From the NCBI GenBank assembly GCA_947476695.1, contig CANJRD010000004.1, positions 62,001 through 126,000 of the forward strand: 64,000 bases of DNA. Direction: 5' to 3'. The position numbers and the translations under genes were made by a program. Below, piece after piece: positions 9,394 to 17,512 of the stretch. Below the pieces are notes generated by a model. It did no database searches, was not told where the DNA came from, and saw only the letters and a list, made by a program, of their open reading frames with translations. The DNA comes from Rhodospirillaceae bacterium (GTDB lineage Bacteria; Pseudomonadota; Alphaproteobacteria; Rhodospirillales; Rhodospirillaceae). How positions within the stretch are numbered: the first letter of the stretch is position 1; the number at the start of each line of letters is the position of its first letter.

Positions 9394-10370
9394 GCGAGCG
9401 TCTTTCATGGCGCTGGATCGCGGCCTTCCTGATCGCCATCGCGGTGCTGAGTGTTCTCAGCCTTGCGGCCGGCAAGGTCTGGATCCCGCTCGACGCGTGG
9501 TTCACGCCGGACTTGCGCTGGACCATCATCGCGGAACTGCGGGTGCCGCGCACCATCCTCGCCATCGCTGTGGGCGCCGCGCTCGGCATGTGCGGCGCGG
9601 CACTACAGGGCTATACGCGCAATCCCCTCGCCGATCCCGGTGTGCTGGGCATTTCCTCCTCGGCTGCCTTCGGCGCGGTGATGACGCTTTATATTAGCGC
9701 GGGCATGGGCTCGCCTTGGCTGCTTCCTGTTGGCGGCATCATCGGCGGCGTCGTCGGGACGGTTCTGCTGCTGCTGTTCTCCGGCGCGACGTCCAGCCTG
9801 GTGGCCTTCATCCTCGCGGGCATGGTGCTGAACACCATCGCCGGCAACGGAACCGCGCTCGCCCTCAATCTCGCGCCGACGCCCTGGGCCGTGAACGAGA
9901 TCATCCACTGGTTGCTGGGGTCGCTGGTCGACCGTAGTTTCGACGAAGTGACGTTCGCGCTGCCGTTTATTGCCGTTGGCATGGCGATGCTGATGACGAC
10001 CACTCGCGCTCTCGACGCACTGACCCTGGGTGAGGCGACTGCACGATCACTGGGGATCAACCTCGAGCGCATGCGCCTCATGCTGGTTGTGGGCGTTGGC
10101 CTTGCCGCGGGCGCAAGCGTCGCCGTAACGGGCGTCATCGGCTTTGTCGGGCTGATCACACCGCACCTCGTGCGGCCGTTGGTCGGGTCGCGGCCCGGCG
10201 CGGTATTGCTCCCAAGCGCACTCTGCGGTGCGGTGATCGTGCTGGCGGCGGATATCGTCGTTCGTATTTTGCCGTCGGTTGTCGAACTCAAACTCGGTAT
10301 CGCGATGGCGGTGCTGGGTGGGCCGTTCTTCCTGATGCGCTTGATCGCCATGCGCCGGGTGACGGCATGA
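9390..10370 (+). CDS. btuC: Cobalamin ABC transporter permease (FecCD family)
   Basis: The 326-residue protein is an integral membrane permease with around ten hydrophobic segments. LRVPRTILAIAVGAALGMCGAALQGYTRNPLADPGVLGISS is the region diagnostic of the FecCD family (read at 9538-9660), and GFVGLITPHLVRPLVG is the cytoplasmic coupling helix that meets the ATPase. Its ATG overlaps the btuF stop (ATGA), and its own stop overlaps the btuD start, so the three transporter genes are tightly coupled. Two copies are expected to form the inner-membrane channel. Confidence 0.93.
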   Translation: MSERLSWRWIAAFLIAIAVLSVLSLAAGKVWIPLDAWFTPDLRWTIIAELRVPRTILAIAVGAALGMCGAALQGYTRNPLADPGVLGISSSAAFGAVMTLYISAGMGSPWLLPVGGIIGGVVGTVLLLLFSGATSSLVAFILAGMVLNTIAGNGTALALNLAPTPWAVNEIIHWLLGSLVDRSFDEVTFALPFIAVGMAMLMTTTRALDALTLGEATARSLGINLERMRLMLVVGVGLAAGASVAVTGVIGFVGLITPHLVRPLVGSRPGAVLLPSALCGAVIVLAADIVVRILPSVVELKLGIAMAVLGGPFFLMRLIAMRRVTA

Positions 10371-11143
10371 ACACCCTCATCGCCCATGATCTGCATGTGC
10401 GGCTTGGCGACAAGCCGGTGCTGCAAGGCATCGATCTCACGCTCGCCCCCGGCCAGGTAACTGTCATCATCGGCCCGAACGGTGCCGGAAAGTCGACACT
10501 GCTGACACGCCTCACGGGCCTTGCCGCCGCTGACCGTGGTGAGGTGCGCCTCGGCGATCAGCCTGTGCGCGCCATGCCGGCGCGTCTGCGCGGACAGCGG
10601 ATCGGCTATTTGCCGCAAACGCCCGAAGTGGTCTGGCCCGTCACGGTGCGCGCGTTGGTCGGCCTCGGCCGCACGCCGTTCATCGGCGGACGCGGTCCCG
10701 ACGCGACCGATCTCGAGGCCGTCGCCCGGGCGATGCAGGCGACCGAAACCGAGGTGCTTGAATCCCGCATCGTCGAAACACTCTCCGGCGGCGAACGCGC
10801 GCGCGTGCTTTTGGCGCGCGCCATCGCCGGCGAGCCGGAATGGTTGCTCGCCGACGAACCGATGGCCGGGCTGGATCCGAGTCACCAGCTCGATGCGGCG
10901 CTGCTGTTCCAGCGCTTGGCGCACGTCGACGGTCGCGGTGTCGTGGTCACATTGCACGACCTTCACATCGCGGCCCGCGTCGCCGACCGGATTGTGGTGA
11001 TGGCCGAGGGGCGCATTCTCCACGACGGGCCGCCCGCCGCGGCGTTGTCGCCCGATGTTCTGCGCGCGGCTTATGGCGTGCGCGCACGCCTGTGGCCGGG
11101 CGAGAAGGGTCCGCTGATCGAAATCCTCGACCGCGATGCTTGA
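10367..11143 (+). CDS. btuD: Cobalamin ABC transporter ATP-binding protein
   Basis: This ATPase powers B12 import through BtuC. It carries Walker A GPNGAGKS (residues 36-43), the ABC signature LSGGERAR around 138, Walker B with catalytic glutamate (WLLADEPMAGLDP), and the switch histidine in VVVTLHD. The 258-residue length is normal. The start overlaps the btuC stop in ATGA, and the stop overlaps the cbiB start by eight bases. Its cobalamin role is inferred from the operon, because heme and siderophore ATPases look alike. Confidence 0.93.
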   Translation: MNTLIAHDLHVRLGDKPVLQGIDLTLAPGQVTVIIGPNGAGKSTLLTRLTGLAAADRGEVRLGDQPVRAMPARLRGQRIGYLPQTPEVVWPVTVRALVGLGRTPFIGGRGPDATDLEAVARAMQATETEVLESRIVETLSGGERARVLLARAIAGEPEWLLADEPMAGLDPSHQLDAALLFQRLAHVDGRGVVVTLHDLHIAARVADRIVVMAEGRILHDGPPAAALSPDVLRAAYGVRARLWPGEKGPLIEILDRDA

Positions 11144-12065
11144 CCCGCTCGTCGCCTTGGGTGTCGCTGCGGTCGAGGCGGGGGTGGGCTACCCGCGCCG
11201 GCTTTCGCACCCTGTGCAATGGATCGGCGCCTTGATCGCCACCTTAGATCGGCGCTGGAACCGTGAGGATATCTCGCCGCGCGCCCGGCGCGTCGCCGGT
11301 ATCGCGGCCCTTATCCTCATCATTGCTGTTGCCGGTGTCGCGGGTCTCCTCGTCCAGCAACTCGCGGCCGCCGTGCCTTTCGGGGTGGTCCTTCTGATCG
11401 TCGTCGCGACCACCGGCGTCGCGCAGCGCAGCCTCAACGCCCATGTCGATGCCGTCGCCAGGGCACTCGCAGCCGGCCGCATCGATGAAGCACGCGCCCA
11501 AGTCGGCTTGATCGTCGGACGCGATACGGACGTGCTCAACGTCCAGGGCATCGCCGCAGCGGCCCTCGAAAGTCTTGCCGAGAGCTTTAGCGACGGCGTC
11601 ATCGCCCCGCTATTCTGGCTGGTGGTGGGCGGCCTGCCGGGCCTTTTCATATATAAAGCGGTCAACACCGCTGACAGTATGATCGGGCACATGGAACCGC
11701 GCTGGCGCGACTTCGGCTTTGCCGCCGCACGCACCGACGACCTGCTGAACCTCGTCCCCGCGCGTTTGACGGGCACGTTGATCGCGGTCGCCGCCGGTGC
11801 GGGCTTCTCGACCATGCTGGCCGACGCACGCAAACATGCCTCGCCGAATGCCGGCTGGCCGGAGGCGGCGATGGCCGGCGGGCTGGGCCTGCGCTTCGGC
11901 GGACCGGTGCAATACGACGGCCAGGTTCACGAACGGCCTGTTTTCAACGCCAACGGCTTGCCGCCACAAGGCGCCGACATCGGGCGCGGGCTTGCGCTTT
12001 ATCGGCGGGCCTGCGCGGTCGGCTGGGCGTTGCTGCTGATCGGGGGGCTGTTATGGCGGCTCTGA
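11136..12065 (+). CDS. cbiB: Adenosylcobinamide-phosphate synthase
   Basis: CbiB (CobD in aerobic-pathway naming) joins aminopropanol phosphate to adenosylcobyric acid in the inner membrane. The 309-residue protein has several hydrophobic segments and the family stretches EAGVGYPRRLSHPVQWIGAL near the N-terminus, RDTDVLNVQGIAAAALESLAE in the middle, and YKAVNTADSMIGH. It overlaps btuD by eight bases and cobQ by thirteen. With cobD in the same operon, both enzymes for the aminopropanol linker are present. Confidence 0.93.
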   Translation: MLDPLVALGVAAVEAGVGYPRRLSHPVQWIGALIATLDRRWNREDISPRARRVAGIAALILIIAVAGVAGLLVQQLAAAVPFGVVLLIVVATTGVAQRSLNAHVDAVARALAAGRIDEARAQVGLIVGRDTDVLNVQGIAAAALESLAESFSDGVIAPLFWLVVGGLPGLFIYKAVNTADSMIGHMEPRWRDFGFAAARTDDLLNLVPARLTGTLIAVAAGAGFSTMLADARKHASPNAGWPEAAMAGGLGLRFGGPVQYDGQVHERPVFNANGLPPQGADIGRGLALYRRACAVGWALLLIGGLLWRL

Positions 12066-13501
12066 TGATCCAAGGCTGCGGGTCGGATGTCGGCAAGTCG
12101 GTGCTTGTCGCCGGCCTCTGCCGTTTGTTCACCAATCGGGGCTTGAGTGTGCGGCCGTTCAAGCCACAGAACATGTCGAATAATGCCGCCGTTACGATGG
12201 ACGGCGGCGAGATCGGGCGCGCGCAAGCCCTGCAGGCGATGGCCTGCCGCGTACCCGCCACAGTCGAGATGAACCCAGTGCTGCTCAAACCGCAGAGCGA
12301 CGTTGGGGCGCAAGTGATCATTCGCGGTCAACGGATCGGCACGCGTGACGCCGCAACGTATCAACGCGCCAAAGGCGAACACTTAGCCGTCGTACTCGAA
12401 AGCTATCGGCGACTTCAGGCGGAAAGCGATCTGGTGATCGTCGAAGGGGCGGGCAGTCCCGCCGAGACGAACCTGCGCGCGAACGATATCGCCAACATGG
12501 GCTTCGCGCGCGCGGCCGATGTACCCGTGGTTCTGGTCGGCGATATCGATCGTGGTCATGTGATCGCTGCTCTCGTCGGCGCGCATACCGTGCTGGACCC
12601 TGAGGATCGCGCCATGATCCACGGTTTTATCATCAACAAGTTCCGTGGCGATCCGGCGCTGTTCACGGACGGCTGCACCGAGATCGTTCGTCGTACCGGC
12701 TGGCGCGATTGCGGGATGGTGCCATGGCTCTCCGCTGTACGTCGCCTGCCGGCGGAAGATGCCGTGGTGCTTGGACAGGGTGGCCGGACGTCGGCCGGCG
12801 GCATCAACGTCGCGGTGCTGCTGTTGCCGCACATCGCGAACTTCGACGAGTTCGATGCGCTGCGGAACGATCCGAATGTGGCCTTCAGCTACGTCACGCC
12901 CGGCAGCGCCGTGCCGGGCAATGTCGACCTCCTGATCGTTCCCGGCACCAAGACGACGCTGTCCGATCTCGCCTTCCTGCGCCAGCAGGGATGGGACGTC
13001 GACATCGCGGCCCACATCCGTCGCGGTGGGCGCGTCCTCGGTGTGTGCGGTGGATTCCAGATGCTGGGTCGACGTATCGCCGATCCGGACGGCATCGAAG
13101 GTGCGCCGGGAAGCGCCGACGGTTTGGGCTATCTCGATGCCGAAACGACGCTGACCGACGACAAGGTGCTAAGGCCGGTGCGTGGGCAGCTTGCGGACAG
13201 CAACGCGGAATTTGAAGGCTATGAAATGCATGTGGGGCGCACGGAAGGACCGGCGCGCGCGCGTCCCTTTGCCCGGCTGGGCGACCATGCCGATGGCGCG
13301 GTGACGGCAGATAAGAAAGTCGCCGGAACTTACGTCCACGGCATCCTCGCCAGTGCAACCGCGCGGGCGGCCATCCTGGGAACAGCGCTGCAACCAGACG
13401 ATCACGCGGTGCTAGTCGATACATTACTGGACGAGATCGCACAGACCCTAGACGGTTGCCTAGACATCGCCGCGCTGGCGGAAATCGCGAGACTCTCCTG
13501 A
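12053..13501 (+). CDS. cobQ: Adenosylcobyric acid synthase (glutamine-hydrolysing)
   Basis: CobQ (CbiP) amidates four side chains of adenosylcobyrinic acid a,c-diamide to give adenosylcobyric acid. The N-terminal synthetase domain has the P-loop-like CGSDVGKS (residues 9-16), KPQNMSNN and VEGAGSPAE. The C-terminal glutamine amidotransferase domain has the nucleophile Cys332 in GVCGGFQMLG and a conserved EMHVG plus GTYVHGIL carrying the histidine. The 482-residue length is standard. Its presence shows that the cell can finish partly amidated corrinoids and not only recycle cobinamide. Confidence 0.95.
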   Translation: MAALMIQGCGSDVGKSVLVAGLCRLFTNRGLSVRPFKPQNMSNNAAVTMDGGEIGRAQALQAMACRVPATVEMNPVLLKPQSDVGAQVIIRGQRIGTRDAATYQRAKGEHLAVVLESYRRLQAESDLVIVEGAGSPAETNLRANDIANMGFARAADVPVVLVGDIDRGHVIAALVGAHTVLDPEDRAMIHGFIINKFRGDPALFTDGCTEIVRRTGWRDCGMVPWLSAVRRLPAEDAVVLGQGGRTSAGGINVAVLLLPHIANFDEFDALRNDPNVAFSYVTPGSAVPGNVDLLIVPGTKTTLSDLAFLRQQGWDVDIAAHIRRGGRVLGVCGGFQMLGRRIADPDGIEGAPGSADGLGYLDAETTLTDDKVLRPVRGQLADSNAEFEGYEMHVGRTEGPARARPFARLGDHADGAVTADKKVAGTYVHGILASATARAAILGTALQPDDHAVLVDTLLDEIAQTLDGCLDIAALAEIARLS

Positions 13502-14535
13502 TGCATCTTCCCCCCATCCCACCGATCGACCTCGATCTTCAAGCCCGCGCCGCCGCGCGTGTCGCAAGCCTTGCGAAGCCGCCGGGCGCCTTAGGTCGCA
13601 TCGAAAAACTGGCCGCCCAGATCGCGGCAATTCGCGACAGCCTGACGCCCGACGTCGCGCGTGCCGTCGCGCTTGTTTTTGCCGGCGATCACGGCCTGAC
13701 CGAAGACGGCGTTTCGCGCTATCCGTCGGCGGTCACCAAGGCGATGGCCGAGACCATGCTGCGCGGCAAGGCTTCGGTGAACGCCTTCGCCGCCACTATG
13801 GGCGCGGAAGTGCGCGTCATCGACGCCGGCATCGCGCAGCCGATCACGGCCACGAGCCAAACTTTCGTCGATGCCAATATCCGCCGGGGCACGGCCAACG
13901 CGGCGCGCATGGCCGCAATGTCGTCCAGTGAGGCGGACGCCGCCGTCGTACGCGGCATCGCCCTGGCGCGCGATGCTGTGGCGGAAGGATTCGGCATCAT
14001 CGCGCCGGGTGAAATGGGCATCGGCAACAGCGCCTCCGCGGCGTTATTGATGCATAGGCTTGCCGATATTCCGCTGGCTGATTGCGTCGGGCGGGGCGCG
14101 GGTCAGGATGACGCAGGCCTCGTGCACAAACTTGCCGTTCTCGAAAAGGCCGCCGGTCGCACGAACACCACGGCGCCGATCGAAGTTGTGGCCCAATTCG
14201 GCGGCTGCGAGATCGCGATGATGGCCGGCGCCATGATCGGCGCTGCCTCCGCGCGCGCCGTCGTAATGGTCGACGGCTTTATCGCCACTGCCGCGGCGCT
14301 GGTGGCGGTACGCCTTGCGCCGGACGTGCGGCCGTACATGATTTTCGCCCATCGGTCCGCCGAAGCGGGACATGCCCGCATGCTGGACGCGCTGGGTGCG
14401 GAACCTCTTCTTGATCTTGGGATGCGGTTGGGCGAAGGCACCGGCGCCATTCTCGCCGTGCCGCTCGTTCAGTCTGCCGCGAGATTGCTTACGGACGTCG
14501 CGACCCTCGACGAAGTCCTGGCGACGATGGGCTGA
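13501..14535 (+). CDS. cobT: Nicotinate-nucleotide--dimethylbenzimidazole phosphoribosyltransferase
   Basis: CobT activates the lower-ligand base, moving phosphoribosyl from nicotinate mononucleotide to 5,6-dimethylbenzimidazole to yield alpha-ribazole phosphate. Landmarks are LAKPPGALGRIEKLAAQ at the N-terminus, VFAGDHGLTEDGVSRYP, GEMGIGNSASAALL, and the catalytic glutamate region LRLGEGTGAILAVPL near the C-terminus. The ATG shares one base with the cobQ TGA (TGATG); in-frame upstream codons fall inside cobQ. The product has 344 residues. No bluB for dimethylbenzimidazole synthesis is in view. Confidence 0.95.
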   Translation: MHLPPIPPIDLDLQARAAARVASLAKPPGALGRIEKLAAQIAAIRDSLTPDVARAVALVFAGDHGLTEDGVSRYPSAVTKAMAETMLRGKASVNAFAATMGAEVRVIDAGIAQPITATSQTFVDANIRRGTANAARMAAMSSSEADAAVVRGIALARDAVAEGFGIIAPGEMGIGNSASAALLMHRLADIPLADCVGRGAGQDDAGLVHKLAVLEKAAGRTNTTAPIEVVAQFGGCEIAMMAGAMIGAASARAVVMVDGFIATAAALVAVRLAPDVRPYMIFAHRSAEAGHARMLDALGAEPLLDLGMRLGEGTGAILAVPLVQSAARLLTDVATLDEVLATMG

Positions 14536-14539
14536 GCCA

Positions 14540-15289
14540 ATGCGCCAGCAACTGCGCCTTTTGATCTGCGCGATCCAGTTCCTTACGCGGCTGCCCATGC
14601 CGGCATTGCCTGACTTCGATCCGGCGTGGATCACGCGGTCGTCGAAGTACTTTCCGCTCGTCGGCCAAATCGTTGGTCTCATCAGTGGCCTCGCGTTTCT
14701 TGCGGCATGCCAGGCGTGGCCGCCATTGGTTTCCGCCCTCGTGGCGCTCATTGTCGCGGTGCTGGTCACCGGCGCGTTCCATGAAGACGGTCTGGCCGAT
14801 ACGCTCGATGGTCACGGCGGGGGCAAAGATCGTGCCTCGCGACTTGCCATCATGAAAGACAGCCGGATCGGCAGCTACGGCGCGCTGGCCTTGATCGCGG
14901 CTTTTGCCCTCCGCGCCGCCGCGTTGGCGCAGATCCAGCCCGTCCCCGCCATCATGCTATTGATATTTATCCACGGCGCTGCGCGCCTTGCCGCGGTGGT
15001 CGCGATGGCGACGCTTCCCTACGCCGGGGACCCGGATCAGGCCAAGGTCGTGCAGGGCCGCGTGACGCCGGCGGAGGTTCTTGTCGCCGCTTTGTTGGCC
15101 TGTTGGCCGGCCTTCTTCCTCGCACCCTCTGTTGTGGCCGGGGCGCTTATCGGAGGCTGTCTGCTGGCGTTATTGCTTGCGATGAAGGCGCGGCAATTGA
15201 TCGGCGGCCAGACCGGCGATGTACTCCGCGGAATCGAGCAAGTCGCGGAAGTCGGCTTGCTGCTCGGCGCGCTCGCGGCAACGGCCTGA
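14540..15289 (+). CDS. cobS: Adenosylcobinamide-GDP ribazoletransferase (cobalamin synthase)
   Basis: CobS (CobV) couples adenosylcobinamide-GDP with alpha-ribazole or its 5'-phosphate in the inner membrane. The 249-residue protein is polytopic and carries the signature GAFHEDGLADTLDGHGGG, whose acidic residues bind magnesium, and FLTRLPMP near the N-terminus. The ATG at 14540 starts four bases after the cobT stop; a longer frame would overlap cobT. It supplies the last assembly step together with CobU and CobT. Confidence 0.94.
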   Translation: MRQQLRLLICAIQFLTRLPMPALPDFDPAWITRSSKYFPLVGQIVGLISGLAFLAACQAWPPLVSALVALIVAVLVTGAFHEDGLADTLDGHGGGKDRASRLAIMKDSRIGSYGALALIAAFALRAAALAQIQPVPAIMLLIFIHGAARLAAVVAMATLPYAGDPDQAKVVQGRVTPAEVLVAALLACWPAFFLAPSVVAGALIGGCLLALLLAMKARQLIGGQTGDVLRGIEQVAEVGLLLGALAATA

Positions 15290-15290
15290 C

Positions 15291-15800
15291 ATGAGCCTCA
15301 TCGTTTGCCCGTTGCATGAGTTAAGTGCTGCGACCGATCGCCATCGGCCCTCGCATGTACTGACGCTCTTGGCGCCGAATGCGGAAATCCCGGTCCTGCC
15401 GACGATCGCCCAAGACCAGCGGATGAGCCTCCTGTTCCACGACATTGCCGAGCCCATGCCCGGCTTCATCCCGCCAGACAAGGCGATGATCGCGCGCCTT
15501 CTCCTCTTCGGCGCGGCCTGGGATCGCCGCGCGCCGATGATCGTTCACTGCTGGGCGGGCGTGAGCCGTTCACCGGCGACGGCATATATATTGGCATGTC
15601 AGCGCAGTGAGTCGGGGCGGGAGCAGGCGTTGGCCCACGCATTGCGTCAAGTAGCGCCGCACGTAACGCCGAACGCCTTGATGGTCGCTATTGCCGATGC
15701 GCAGCTCGGTCGCGGTGGCCGCATGGTGTCGGCGATCGCCGGGATCGGCCGCGGCGCGGAGTGTGCGCTCGGGCAGACCTTTGAGTTGCCGCTGGTCTAG
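15291..15800 (+). CDS. Tyrosine-phosphatase-like protein at the end of the cobalamin operon
   Basis: The 169-residue protein contains the phosphatase loop HCWAGVSRSP, with the nucleophilic cysteine at residue 87 and the phosphate-binding arginine at 93 (the C-x5-R motif). FHDIAEP around residue 51 could supply the general acid. No signal peptide. Its ATG comes one base after the cobS stop, so it is almost certainly co-transcribed and probably coupled. No histidine-phosphatase of the alpha-ribazole-phosphate type is present in the cluster. One reading is that this protein fills that step; regulatory or detoxifying phosphatase roles are also possible. Its TAG overlaps the stop of the convergent neighbour at a CTAG. 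Confidence 0.82.
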   Translation: MSLIVCPLHELSAATDRHRPSHVLTLLAPNAEIPVLPTIAQDQRMSLLFHDIAEPMPGFIPPDKAMIARLLLFGAAWDRRAPMIVHCWAGVSRSPATAYILACQRSESGREQALAHALRQVAPHVTPNALMVAIADAQLGRGGRMVSAIAGIGRGAECALGQTFELPLV

Positions 15801-16918
15801 TCCATTTGGGCGAGATCGACCAACGCGTCTTCGCGTGCGGCTTCCAGGAAAGCCACGTCGTTCGGGTCGAGCTTTGAAACGACGGATTCGAACTGGGACA
15901 TGAAGCGCTCGACAATCTGGAAGCGGCAATAAGCCGGCGTCCATTCGCGTGTTGCGGCGTCGCGCAAGACCGCGATTGTCGCCAGCGCCAGTTCCTGCCA
16001 TTCGCGGGGAAGTTCCGCCGCTTGCCACAGCTTACCTACCGCCGCCGCGTTGCCTTCGACCAGCCGGTCGCGGACATATTGCGGGCCAAGTTGGCATTGG
16101 AAGGCGATGACATGGACGATCAATTCGACATTGCCGACGACCAAGCTGCGCAGGATGAGGCTCGGCGTCAGCCGGTCCTCGGAGACCAATTGGTCAACGA
16201 GGTTCATCATTCCATCGGTCGAAAGCCTGCTGGTGAAGCCTAATACGGCGCGATCGCGCACATCGATCACCAGGCGCCGGCTGACGTTCTCGGGTACTTC
16301 ATGACGTTCGACCAGGCGCGCGAGAATCTCGGCGGACAGGCCTGTGACGATCTTTTCGATAATCTTCGGCGGCAAGGTCTCGCGGTTCACGAGGCTGCTC
16401 TGCACAGCCGCGACTTTGCCGTGGCGGTCGACGATGCGGTTCAGCCCGGGTTCGGTGATCTCCGCCGCGTCGTTGCGCAGCAGCTGATCCGCGACACTTG
16501 CGTCGCCGTTCTCGATCAGCGCCAGGCACAGTGGCGACGGTGCGCGCTTGCGCTGCGCGATCGCACCCATCTTCGCACCACTGATTTGCGATTTGATCAA
16601 CGCGATTAGGTCGTCTTGCGTCAGCACATCCGAGAGCATGAGAATCGGCGAGGCGACAAGGTCGTCGTCCTTCGCCAAGCTCTGCAGGATGTCGCGCGGT
16701 GCATGCGGGCTGTTTGCCAAGGTCTCCGCAAGCGCCTGCCGCACGCGTACCTCGGCATCCTGTGCCACGATCTGCAGGATGTCGCCCAGAACGAGGCTTT
16801 CGTCCGGCGAAAGACTGGCCTGTGGCGCGAGCTTTACCTTGCGTGCCAAGTTGATGCGCTGATCCACCGAGAGGTGCTCGCGCACGTCCTTACGGTACTC
16901 ATGCGGAAGTTCTGACAT
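15797..16918 (-). CDS. DUF2336 HEAT-like repeat protein
   Basis: A 373-residue, leucine-rich, largely helical protein with the repeated short helices typical of DUF2336 (VRVRQALAETLANSPHAPRDI; ILMLSDVLTQDDLIALI). There is no signal peptide, membrane segment or recognisable catalytic motif, so it is probably a cytoplasmic scaffold. Members are found largely in Alphaproteobacteria and have been linked to signalling in a few cases; a specific role cannot be read here. It is transcribed toward the cobalamin operon, and the two stop codons share a CTAG. Confidence 0.8.
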   Translation of the reverse strand: MSELPHEYRKDVREHLSVDQRINLARKVKLAPQASLSPDESLVLGDILQIVAQDAEVRVRQALAETLANSPHAPRDILQSLAKDDDLVASPILMLSDVLTQDDLIALIKSQISGAKMGAIAQRKRAPSPLCLALIENGDASVADQLLRNDAAEITEPGLNRIVDRHGKVAAVQSSLVNRETLPPKIIEKIVTGLSAEILARLVERHEVPENVSRRLVIDVRDRAVLGFTSRLSTDGMMNLVDQLVSEDRLTPSLILRSLVVGNVELIVHVIAFQCQLGPQYVRDRLVEGNAAAVGKLWQAAELPREWQELALATIAVLRDAATREWTPAYCRFQIVERFMSQFESVVSKLDPNDVAFLEAAREDALVDLAQMD

Positions 16919-17051
16919 TCACATACCCCCCGGCGCCGTCCCCCGGCGCCGACCCGGACCAAGAATAGCGCGGCGCGCGTAGCCCCGCACGCAGGACGTG
17001 AGGGTCCGGGCAATGAAAGGTGTGAAATTACGGGGACGCGGCCGCGTCCTT

Positions 17052-17297
17052 TTAGGTGTGGACAATCCGGCCTTCGGCGCGGATTTTCGCATTCAGGCCT
17101 AGGCGTTCGACCATATTTTGCAAATTGCGCGCCAGCGTCGAAGCGTCGGCATCGGCCGTATCGGCAACCTGCGTTTCCCCGGCGGACGCCGTGTTGGTGA
17201 TAGCCGCCACGCGCAGGATCGAAACAACGGACATCGGGCCACCCACTTCAGGCACCGCAGCCGTCCAAATCATCTCGGCAGTATCGTCGGCGCACAT
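17052..17297 (-). CDS. Doubtful small protein of about 81 residues
   Basis: The frame could start at 17303 or, better, at 17297 where GAGG lies six bases upstream. The product starts MCADDTAEMIW and ends in a helix-like tail (ARNLQNMVERLGLNAKI). I do not recognise it. A competing plus-strand frame covers the same bases, but its arginine- and isoleucine-rich translation looks less natural. A real gene is plausible, not proven. Confidence 0.4.
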   Translation of the reverse strand: MCADDTAEMIWTAAVPEVGGPMSVVSILRVAAITNTASAGETQVADTADADASTLARNLQNMVERLGLNAKIRAEGRIVHT

Positions 17298-17415
17298 CGC
17301 CATCCTCGTGACGTCGTCGGCGGTTCAGGAGCCGAGAAAGTTCATCAGCGATGTTGCGCGAGCTATTGGCTGATCGTGTTCTCGCTCACTTGTGCGGCGT
17401 TATTCATCGACCGAA

Positions 17416-17461
17416 CTTGTACAAGCAATGACGCCACACTTTGGAGAAAGTGTGGCGTCAT
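17416..17461. repeat. Palindrome plus strong 15-bp hairpin
   Basis: ATGACGCCACACTTT at 17428-17442 and its exact complement at 17447-17461 enclose a GGAG loop. Immediately left of it is a 10-base palindrome, CTTGTACAAG (17416-17425). No U-rich run follows on either strand, so this is not a standard intrinsic terminator. It lies in the 209-base gap downstream of the minus-strand amidohydrolase gene and may stabilise or end that transcript. Confidence 0.7.
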
Positions 17462-17512
17462 GACTCTTTGCCGCGCCGGTTGAATCGGCCGCGCGGCAAC
17501 TATGCTTTCGAA

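Noticed and set aside
17056..17373. Plus-strand frame opposite the small minus-strand gene
   Set aside because: The translation looks unnatural (long Arg/Ile-rich stretches), it has no ribosome site and it overlaps a better candidate on the other strand.
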